Positions 7,397-12,904 of a stretch of 17,528 bases of DNA are shown here, one piece after another. The DNA comes from an uncultured bacterium. GTDB taxonomy: Bacteria; Cyanobacteriota; Vampirovibrionia; Gastranaerophilales; Gastranaerophilaceae. A program made the translations under genes and the position numbers. The DNA is taken from NCBI GenBank assembly GCA_947365485.1, contig CANAXK010000013.1, positions 1 to 17,528 on the forward strand. The letters are read 5' to 3'. The notes under the pieces are model-generated. The model was not told the DNA's origin, did not search any database, and saw only the letters and a program-made list of their open reading frames with translations. Position 1 is the first letter of the stretch; the number at the start of each line of letters is the position of its first letter.

Positions 7397-7915
7397 ATGA
7401 CATACCTTATACAATATTTTGATTTATCTTATCAACACAAAATAAAAGTCCTCAAAACACAGGAAGAGCTGTTGTTTCTTCTAGCCACCGGAAAGACGCT
7501 GAAACAGATTGCGATTGAAACAAACAAAACTTATAACAATATCAAAAAAAGAACGCAGGCGCTTTACAAAAAATTCGAAGTGACAAACCGGAGTGATTTG
7601 ATTGCAAAGGCTATTGCTTGCCGGATTCTGATAAACGAAGATGTGCAAAGGCGGTTCAAAAAACGATTCATTAAACCTGAAAAACTCAAAAAATCCGGCT
7701 CGTGTTCAGAACTTACGGAGCGTGAAATGCAGTACCTTAAACTCGCTGCAGCCGGCAAAACGCAAAAAGAAATAATTCAAATTATGGATTTGTGCAGCAC
7801 CTTCACAGCCCAATATATTCGCGGATGTATCTGCGCCAAATTAAATGGTAAAAATCTTGCACAAGCTGCTTGTCAAATGCACGAATTGGAAAATGCATCA
7901 AAACTCGAAGTATAA
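7397..7915 (+). CDS. Protein with two LuxR/GerE-type HTH domains
   Basis: A 172-residue protein that I read as two tandem DNA-binding domains without a receiver or ligand domain. The N-terminal one (about 22-78) has LLATGKTLKQIAIETNKTY followed by IKKRTQALYKKFEVTNRSDLIAKA, matching the LuxR-type recognition helix and its following turn. The C-terminal one (about 105-163) begins with the typical LTEREMQYLKLAAAGKTQKEI and ends ICAKLNGKNLAQAA. The expected V-x-x-H-x-x-N-I-Y-x-K-L pattern is blurred in both, mainly in the second. The family is therefore assigned on the overall pattern. It is divergent from an XRE regulator. A weak, untidy hairpin at about 7920-7952 follows. Function is probably transcriptional regulation; targets are unknown. 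Confidence 0.65.
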   Translation: MTYLIQYFDLSYQHKIKVLKTQEELLFLLATGKTLKQIAIETNKTYNNIKKRTQALYKKFEVTNRSDLIAKAIACRILINEDVQRRFKKRFIKPEKLKKSGSCSELTEREMQYLKLAAAGKTQKEIIQIMDLCSTFTAQYIRGCICAKLNGKNLAQAACQMHELENASKLEV

Positions 7916-8030
7916 ATATTACCCGTTTTAGTTTGTGACAAAAGCGGGGGTAAATGTGTGTTGGTAATGTTTTTAACGATTTGTTTTTAGAAATTTCTAT
8001 AACTTTTTTATTTGTCTTATCGGGATATTT

Positions 8031-8047
8031 TTCGTGTTGGACACGAA
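8031..8047. promoter_or_regulatory. 17-bp palindrome upstream of the second XRE gene, probable operator
   Basis: TTCGTGT-tgg-ACACGAA is a perfect 7+3+7 inverted repeat, 56 bp before the XRE start codon. Its size and place are typical of an autoregulatory site for a dimeric HTH protein. The rest of the gap 7916-8103 shows no gene-like signal. Confidence 0.45.
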
Positions 8048-8103
8048 GTTATAGTTTTCCACGACAATGGATGATGGTAAAAACATCGGCTATTCTATCT
8101 ATT

Positions 8104-8430
8104 ATGGATAGTTTTTTAAAGAAATTCGGAAAACAAATAAAAGTTTACAGAGAAATGCGCGGATACACTCAAGAACAGTTGGCAGAGAAAGTTAATGTTG
8201 CTACAACAACTATCAGTGCATGGGAAACTGGAAAATTCTTTCTTGAATATCCTTCAATTCTCAAACTTTGCGATGCTTTAGAAATTACTGTTGAGGATTT
8301 ATTTTGTTTTGCTTCTGAATCCAGTTTAAAAAACAATTCTGTTATCAACGAAATTATCAACCTACTCAAGCAGCACTCTCCTGCAAAACAAAAACAATTT
8401 CTTGAAATCCTTAAAACTTTTGAGTTATAA
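8104..8430 (+). CDS. XRE-family HTH transcriptional regulator
   Basis: A 108-residue DNA-binding protein. The helix-turn-helix covers about residues 7-66, with GYTQEQLAEKVNVATTTISA at 20-39 followed by WETGK. The remaining 40 residues are helical and polar. An in-frame ATG at 7954 would add 50 residues, but these include a hydrophobic run unlike anything in the family and would read through the 17-bp palindrome, so I start at 8104. There is no Shine-Dalgarno sequence there; TATTCT at 8091-8096 lies seven bases before the ATG. Its 3' end overlaps the -10 box of ychF. It shares only general HTH features with the XRE gene at 6977 and is not a close copy. Confidence 0.8.
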   Translation: MDSFLKKFGKQIKVYREMRGYTQEQLAEKVNVATTTISAWETGKFFLEYPSILKLCDALEITVEDLFCFASESSLKNNSVINEIINLLKQHSPAKQKQFLEILKTFEL

Positions 8431-8431
8431 T
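8402..8431 (+). promoter_or_regulatory. ychF promoter
   Basis: TTGAAA (8402-8407), an 18-base spacer and a perfect TATAAT (8426-8431) lie inside the end of the XRE gene. Between promoter and ychF is a short inverted repeat, TCAAAC/GTTTGA. Confidence 0.6.
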
Positions 8432-8465
8432 CAAACATAATATTTTAGTTTGAAAGGATTTATTT

Positions 8466-9563
8466 ATGCTAAGAGCCGGAATCGTGGGATTACCTAATGT
8501 TGGAAAATCAACTTTGTTTAATGCTTTGACTGCAACAAAAAACGCGCAGAGCGCTAATTACCCGTTTTGTACAATTGAGCCGAATGTTGGCGTAGTGACT
8601 GTGCCTGACGAAAGGTTACAGGTGCTTCTTGATTTGTGTAAAGCGAAAGAAATTATTCCTACGGTTATTGAGTTTGTCGACATTGCTGGTCTTGTGAAGG
8701 GCGCAAGTCAGGGCGAAGGACTCGGAAACCAGTTTTTGCACAATATAAGAGAAGTTGACGCTATTATACAGGTTGTAAGATGTTTTGACGACGAGAACAC
8801 AATTCACGTAGCAGGCAAGGTTGACCCGATTTCGGATATTGAGATTATTAACACAGAGCTCGCGCTCGCTGATTTGGCTTCTGTTGAAAGACGTGCCCAG
8901 AGAATCGCTAAGCAGGTTAAATCCGGTGACAAGGAGGCGATTGTTGAGAACGGTGCGCTTGAAAAGCTGAACAACCTGCTTCAGGAAGGCAAGTTTATAA
9001 ATGTGAAGGAGCACTTCACGGATGATGAAATCGAAGCAATCAAACCGCTTAACTTAATGTCTGTAAAGCCTGTCATCTACTGCGCTAACGTATCAGAGTT
9101 TGACCTCAAGGACGGCAACGAGTACACCAAACGCGTTGAGGAGTACGCAAAGACTCACGGGGCGCAGACTGTAGTGATTTGTGCAAGGATTGAGGAAGAG
9201 CTTGTTGATCTTGGTGAAGAGGGTGCAAAGGAGTACTTAGAGGAGCTCGGAATTTCTGACAGCGGTATTAACAGGATGATTAAGTCTGTTTATGACTTGT
9301 TAAACCTTATCACGTTCATCACAGCGGGTGAAAAAGAGGTTCACGCTTGGACTATCACCAGAGGCACGAAGGCTCCGCAGGCTGCCGGTGTAATCCATAC
9401 AGACTTTGAAAAGGGATTTATCAGGGCAGAAGTCACTGCGTACAAGGATTTTGCAGAAAATGGGTCTTACACAGCCTGCAAAGACAAGGGTGTTACAAGG
9501 CTTGAGGGCAAAGACTACGTAATGCAGGACGGAGACATTGTTCATTTCCGTTTCGCGGTTTAG
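8466..9563 (+). CDS. ychF: Ribosome-binding ATPase YchF (Obg-like, OLA1 family)
   Basis: A 365-residue cytosolic P-loop NTPase of the Obg-related group. It associates with ribosomes and in studied members prefers ATP to GTP. The P-loop is GLPNVGKS (8-15) and the switch II region is DIAGLVKGASQGEGLGNQFL (72-91). The specificity motif is NVSE at 208-211, not NKxD, which is the YchF hallmark behind relaxed base preference. The C-terminal TGS domain begins near FFTAGE-type sequence (here FITAGEKEVHAWT) and ends GDIVHFRF. The start ATG at 8466 is preceded by GAAAGGA eight bases upstream. The gene has its own promoter. Its last four bases overlap the end of a convergent small gene. Confidence 0.96.
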   Translation: MLRAGIVGLPNVGKSTLFNALTATKNAQSANYPFCTIEPNVGVVTVPDERLQVLLDLCKAKEIIPTVIEFVDIAGLVKGASQGEGLGNQFLHNIREVDAIIQVVRCFDDENTIHVAGKVDPISDIEIINTELALADLASVERRAQRIAKQVKSGDKEAIVENGALEKLNNLLQEGKFINVKEHFTDDEIEAIKPLNLMSVKPVIYCANVSEFDLKDGNEYTKRVEEYAKTHGAQTVVICARIEEELVDLGEEGAKEYLEELGISDSGINRMIKSVYDLLNLITFITAGEKEVHAWTITRGTKAPQAAGVIHTDFEKGFIRAEVTAYKDFAENGSYTACKDKGVTRLEGKDYVMQDGDIVHFRFAV

Positions 9564-9847
9564 GCTTGTTTTGCAGAGTTTATAACCCAGCCGTCAGAGC
9601 GGAAGTGGGCGTAATTGTTTTTGCCGATGTATTTTTCAGCCTCGCGGCTGCCTGATTTCAGCCAGGAATCAAGTATCCGGAGTGCTTTTGTGATTAAGTC
9701 ATCTCCGTATTTTTGAACAAGTGCACTGTGTTGTTCCGGTGTTAGGACAACGAGTTCAATCTCCGGCAGTGTGACCTTTATGGACAAATCGGCCTTTGGT
9801 CTTCCGCCTTTTTGGCCGTTCAATATACTAGCGAGTGCTCTGGTCAT
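9560..9847 (-). CDS. Small protein of unknown function, second gene of an S24-controlled pair
   Basis: A 95-residue protein. It starts MTRALASILNGQKGGRPKAD, with a basic GGRPK stretch, and continues with LTPEQHSALVQKYGDDLITKALRILDSWL and an end rich in aromatic residues (NNYAHFRSDGWVIN). The pattern of LTPEQ, KYG, a helix and a Tyr-Phe-Trp tail resembles a short domain at the end of phage and plasmid replication or HTH proteins. That is my impression, not an assignment. I chose the ATG at 9845-9847 because a strong GAGGAGG lies ten bases upstream, inside the preceding gene, which it overlaps by 20 bases, suggesting translational coupling. Its stop overlaps ychF by four bases. Confidence 0.65.
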   Translation of the reverse strand: MTRALASILNGQKGGRPKADLSIKVTLPEIELVVLTPEQHSALVQKYGDDLITKALRILDSWLKSGSREAEKYIGKNNYAHFRSDGWVINSAKQA

Positions 9848-10055
9848 AGAAATTTTCCTCCTCTGGTGCGCCAATTTTGCGAACAAGTTCAATAACTGTT
9901 TCTTTCATCTTACATTTTCCGATTCTGTCTTTAAAATATAGTTTATGCAAATTGCACTTAGAGCACTGGCAGCCTATGTTATAGCAATCTACGGCTGTCG
10001 GTGTCCAGCTTTTTGAAATTGTTTCACTACATGATACATTGTATCTGTATATCAT
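9828..10055 (-). CDS. Small cysteine-rich protein of unknown function, first gene of an S24-controlled pair
   Basis: A 75-residue protein that I do not recognise. Its middle is cysteine-rich, with Cys-x4-Cys-x-Cys-x2-Cys (CYNIGCQCSKC) and one more Cys about 15 residues on, which could hold a metal. The C-terminal third, KETVIELVRKIGAPEEE, looks helical. The ATG at 10053-10055 is preceded by AAAAAGGAAA; an in-frame TTG 24 bases upstream is possible but less likely. It is transcribed from a near-consensus promoter that lies inside the repressor-type palindromes at 10146-10185, and is followed by the overlapping second gene. The pair is divergent from an S24 repressor, the arrangement of a prophage-like switch and its early genes. 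Confidence 0.65.
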   Translation of the reverse strand: MIYRYNVSCSETISKSWTPTAVDCYNIGCQCSKCNLHKLYFKDRIGKCKMKETVIELVRKIGAPEEENFYDQSTR

Positions 10056-10104
10056 TTTCCTTTTTAAACCTCTTCCCAACTGATAATAAGATAATAAAAG
10101 ACTC

Positions 10105-10133
10105 TTGACATAATGGAAGATATATGATTAAAT
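10105..10133 (+). promoter_or_regulatory. Probable promoter of the S24 repressor gene
   Basis: A perfect TTGACA (10105-10110), a 17-base spacer and TTAAAT (10128-10133). The first operator half-site begins 12 bases downstream of the -10 box, near the expected start of transcription, which fits negative autoregulation. Confidence 0.55.
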
Positions 10134-10145
10134 ATCAAATATCAA

Positions 10146-10185
10146 CTTACATCTTGTAAGATATTGTAAGACAATATCTTACAAG
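10146..10185. promoter_or_regulatory. Operator cluster of four TGTAAG half-sites
   Basis: The half-site TGTAAG or its complement CTTACA occurs at 10146-10151, 10155-10160, 10165-10170 and 10179-10184. The second to fourth lie within a 33-bp element with perfect 14-bp arms (CTTGTAAGATATTG, 10153-10166, and its complement 10172-10185) around TAAGA. Two further nested palindromes can be formed: 10146-10160 and 10165-10183. The cluster covers the spacer and -10 box of the minus-strand promoter and lies just after the plus-strand one. The S24 protein encoded next door is the obvious binder. Confidence 0.75.
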
Positions 10186-10191
10186 TGTCAA
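10163..10191 (-). promoter_or_regulatory. Strong promoter for the divergent small-gene pair
   Basis: On the minus strand: TTGACA (10191-10186), exactly 17 bases, then TACAAT (10168-10163). The spacer and -10 box are made of operator half-sites, so a bound repressor would exclude RNA polymerase. Confidence 0.7.
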
Positions 10192-10218
10192 GTATTAATT
10201 TTCAAAAATGGTGAAACG

Positions 10219-10833
10219 ATGAAACTTGATGAATTAATATCTATAGTGTCTAATCATATAGACTCAGCCATCAACCAGTCCATGCTTGCGGAGTGTTTGG
10301 GGATTACGCGTCAGACGGTGAGCAATAGGATTAAGAATGAGAGCGAAGTGACTGTGAGTGAGCTTAAGCGTGTTGAGGAGTTTTTCGGAGTGAATTTATT
10401 CGGTGTGAATGGTTCTGACGAGACGATATTTATAGATTATTATGTGGACGCGTTTGCGAGTTGCGGTCATGGGAACATCGTGTTTTCCACTGACAAAATC
10501 AAGCTTCCGTTTGCGACATCGATGATTGCGGGGTTTTCCAAGTCAAAGCAGTATTCAATGATTAATGCGACGGGAAACAGCATGTCACCGACCATTGACA
10601 ACGGTGACCGGCTAATTGTTGAGCACTGGCGCGGGGAGCAGATTCAGGACAACAAGATTTATGTTTTCTGTTACAACAATGAGTTTTTTGTTAAGCGTTT
10701 GTCCAAGAATCTTGATGAAGTGATTATAAAGTCCGACAATCCAGAATACAGGGTGCGCACTATTAACGGAAAAGCGTTGTCTGATTTGATTCTGATTGGG
10801 AAGATTGTCGCGATGGTTAAGCAGTTGAATTAG
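10219..10833 (+). CDS. S24-family (LexA/CI-like) repressor with HTH and autocleavage domain
   Basis: A 204-residue repressor of the type used by prophages and damage-response switches. An N-terminal helix-turn-helix (about 14-58, with LAECLGITRQTVSNRIKN) is followed by a linker and a serine-lysine S24 peptidase fold. The nucleophile is Ser121 in TGNSMSPTI and the general base Lys159 in FFVKRL. ASCGHG at 80-85 offers a Cys82-Gly83 bond as the cleavage site. It lies 39 residues before the serine, close to the 35-38 of LexA and lambda CI. All residues needed for RecA-stimulated self-cleavage therefore appear present. The gene is divergent from two small genes across the operator cluster, and is preceded only by a weak GGTG ribosome site. 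Its stop touches a degraded NYN gene on the other strand. Confidence 0.9.
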   Translation: MKLDELISIVSNHIDSAINQSMLAECLGITRQTVSNRIKNESEVTVSELKRVEEFFGVNLFGVNGSDETIFIDYYVDAFASCGHGNIVFSTDKIKLPFATSMIAGFSKSKQYSMINATGNSMSPTIDNGDRLIVEHWRGEQIQDNKIYVFCYNNEFFVKRLSKNLDEVIIKSDNPEYRVRTINGKALSDLILIGKIVAMVKQLN

Positions 10834-11285
10834 CTGGGAATAATCCAAGGGTTTTCTATGCCTTCGTATTTATCAGGAAATTGAAAATGTCTAATTTCAT
10901 TCCATTTGAAACGCTAGAAGTCACTTTCTCCGCTTGCCGACAATAAGCTATGTACGTGATAGTTCTTTTGTGGAGGCGGGCAGATAATTATTTCTTTTTG
11001 CGGGAACAGGTGTTTTACTCTTTTGACAACAGGTACATAATAGTTATCTGCACTTAGCAGGTAAGCTCTGTCAAAATCATCAGTCATTGATTTTTCAAGC
11101 AATGTTATTGCAATATCTACGTCTGTGTGCTTTTCTTCATGTTTTAAGAGTTTTTCATCAGGTGATTTTTGTAAGCAATCCGAACAAGGGTAAATATATT
11201 TTTCCTTAAATTCTCCCAGAACAACCTTTATTCCGGAAGCTTTTAATAATGACATATAATCAAGCCATTTAACGCAGACATTTTC
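10830..11285 (-). pseudogene. Degraded NYN-domain (LabA/DUF88-like) ribonuclease gene
   Basis: The open part (10914-11255, 113 residues from an internal ATG) carries the second half of a LabA-like NYN domain: HEEKHTDVDIAITLLE, then FDRAYLLSADNYYVPVVKRV, then a beta strand and PPP. The first half, with the catalytic FIDGxN strand, is missing: an in-frame TGA at 11286-11288 and repeat sequence lie where it should be. A TAG at 10914-10916 interrupts the frame. The next 27 codons in the same frame (WNEIRHFQFPDKYEG, ending NPWIIPS) still look like the usual C-terminus (x-SxxPD, RPxxW). The SxDxD motif reads SADNYY, losing a metal-binding Asp. I read this as an inactivated remnant; translation from the internal ATG remains possible. 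Confidence 0.65.
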
Positions 11286-11321
11286 TCATGTCAATTATTT
11301 TATATAATTTCTTTTAAAACG

Positions 11322-11350
11322 CAAATGACAGGCATGAAGCCTATCATTTG
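11322..11350. repeat. 12-bp hairpin repeat
   Basis: CAAATGACAGGC (11322-11333) and GCCTATCATTTG (11339-11350) are complementary except for one position. That position becomes a G-U pair in minus-strand RNA, giving a complete 12-bp stem with a 5-base loop. It is one base from the next palindrome. Confidence 0.6.
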
Positions 11351-11351
11351 A

Positions 11352-11371
11352 GCTACAGATTAATCTGTAGC
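11352..11371. repeat. Perfect 20-bp palindrome
   Basis: GCTACAGATT and its exact complement, with no spacer. On the plus strand it is followed by GAGTATTTTTTG, so it could end transcription as well as be part of a repeat element. Confidence 0.6.
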
Positions 11372-11450
11372 GAGTATTTTTTGTTAAAGAACATTTACTT
11401 ATATTATTGCATACTAAGTCTTTGTTATCTAGTTCTCTATAATTAGCTAT

Positions 11451-11497
11451 CCCCCTCATCAGGGCTCCGCCCAGCTTCTCCCACGCAGGGGAGAAGC
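11451..11497. repeat. REP-like palindromic element
   Basis: Two hairpins in a row: GGGC-tcc-GCCC (11462-11472) inside a CCCCCTCATCAGGGC context, and GCTTCTCCC-6-GGGAGAAGC (11474-11482 with 11489-11497). This composition, far richer in G+C than its surroundings, resembles dispersed repetitive palindromes seen in many bacterial genomes. A spurious minus-strand frame runs through it. With the two palindromes above it accounts for most of the gene-free region 11286-11560. Confidence 0.5.
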
Positions 11498-11525
11498 GCA
11501 AGGTCCGTATTTTTTCAGCAGAACA

Positions 11526-11554
11526 TTGACTTTATCCAAAATTTGGCGTTAAAT
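11526..11554 (+). promoter_or_regulatory. trkA promoter, predicted to start transcription at the ATG
   Basis: TTGACT (11526-11531), a 17-base spacer and TTAAAT (11549-11554). Seven bases beyond the -10 box is the A of the trkA start codon, and there is no Shine-Dalgarno sequence in between. Confidence 0.55.
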
Positions 11555-11560
11555 TATCCT

Positions 11561-12904
11561 ATGAAGATTATTATTTTTGGCGCTAACGAACTTGGCTCGA
11601 TGATTGCCTCGGAGTTCTATACTGATAACGATATCACGGTAATCGATGATGAACAGAACAAGATTGATGCTTTTAACAAACTCGACGTCGGATTTATTTC
11701 CGGTAACGCGTCAAACATCGAAGTACTTAAACAGGCTAATATCAAATCAGCAGACGTGTTCGTCGCCTGCACAGCTTCTGACGAACTCAACATCGTTGCG
11801 TGCCTTACCGCAAAAAGGATTAGCACAGTAAAAACTATCTGCTTTGTAAGAAAAGAGGAGTACAAATCCTCGCTCGGTATGGCAAAGGATGCCGAATACA
11901 ACTGTGATTTCTATGTTGATAACATTATCTGGCCGGAAGAGCTGCTTACACAGGAAATTTTCAGAATTATTACGGTTGCCAAAGCGCTGGATGTTGAAAA
12001 CTTTGCGGACGGAAGAGCGCGGCTTCTGGAATACAAGATTCCTAAAAACTCCATACTTGTAAACGGGATGGTTAAGCACTGCGAGTTTCCGAAGGACACT
12101 CTGATTGTTGGGATTACGCGTGATAGCGAGCTCTTTATTCCTAACGGCGAAACAGTCTTGCATGAGGACGACAAGGTTATATTTATGGGGCTTTCCCACT
12201 CGCTGGATATTCTTGCGGGTAAGTTCTTTCACGAAAAAGAGTTCGTGAAAAACGTTACAATAATCGGCGGCGGAAATGTCGGGCTCAAGCTGGCCAAGAA
12301 TCTGGAGAACCTGAAATTAAAACTCAAAATTGTTGAAAAAGATGAAAAGCGTTGCGAGTTTCTGGCTCAGGAATTAGATAACGCGCTTATCATAAACGGC
12401 GACGGCACGGATTTGGAGCTTCTGAACGAGGAAGATATCTCAAACTCTGACGTTGTTGTTAGCGTTACAAACAACGATGAAAAGAACCTCTTATGCTCCC
12501 TGCTTGTAAAACACATGGGCGCAAAACGCGTTATCTCGCGTGTTTCGAAGAATACAAATGTTTCTTTGTTCGAGCGCGTGGGAATCGATATTGCGATATC
12601 TTCCAAAACAGCTGCGCTCAACGAGATTAAGAATAATATAAAAGAAACAAATATCGGCATTCTTGCGACGGTTGAACAGGGCAAGGGCGAAGTTCTCGTA
12701 ATCGAGATTCCGGAAAACTACGAAACAAAGAAGATTATGGAAATAAGGCTTCCTGCCAAGGCGATTGTCGGGGTTATCCAGCGCAGAAAAAGGATTATTA
12801 TTCCAAACGGTACTACCCAGGTTATGAGCGGGGATAATCTGATTATCTTCACGACAAGCGAAAACGCGCCGATGATAAGGGAATTTTTTGAGGAAATCAG
12901 ATGA
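11561..12904 (+). CDS. trkA: Trk potassium uptake regulatory subunit TrkA
   Basis: A 447-residue cytosolic protein that gates the K+ channel TrkH by binding NAD(H) or nucleotides. It is built of two repeats, each a Rossmann-type RCK domain followed by a TrkA_C domain. The first begins MKIIIFGANELGSMIA, where the middle glycine of GxGxxG is replaced (GANELG). The second begins VTIIGGGNVGLKLA at about 231, with the glycine motif complete and the acidic ligand-binding end KIVEKDEKRCE. This suggests nucleotide binding is stronger in the second half. The start at 11561 is preferred; an in-frame TTG 18 bases upstream lies in the promoter. The stop overlaps the trkH start (ATGA), so the pair is translationally coupled. 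Confidence 0.93.
   Translation: MKIIIFGANELGSMIASEFYTDNDITVIDDEQNKIDAFNKLDVGFISGNASNIEVLKQANIKSADVFVACTASDELNIVACLTAKRISTVKTICFVRKEEYKSSLGMAKDAEYNCDFYVDNIIWPEELLTQEIFRIITVAKALDVENFADGRARLLEYKIPKNSILVNGMVKHCEFPKDTLIVGITRDSELFIPNGETVLHEDDKVIFMGLSHSLDILAGKFFHEKEFVKNVTIIGGGNVGLKLAKNLENLKLKLKIVEKDEKRCEFLAQELDNALIINGDGTDLELLNEEDISNSDVVVSVTNNDEKNLLCSLLVKHMGAKRVISRVSKNTNVSLFERVGIDIAISSKTAALNEIKNNIKETNIGILATVEQGKGEVLVIEIPENYETKKIMEIRLPAKAIVGVIQRRKRIIIPNGTTQVMSGDNLIIFTTSENAPMIREFFEEIR

Noticed and set aside
7954..8103. N-terminal extension of the second XRE protein by 50 residues
   Set aside because: The added part includes a hydrophobic run and a palindrome with operator character, and the HTH family starts naturally at 8104.
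11295..11501. 68-codon minus-strand frame
   Set aside because: It consists of the REP-like element and both palindromes read as protein; the basic, mixed sequence has no family character.
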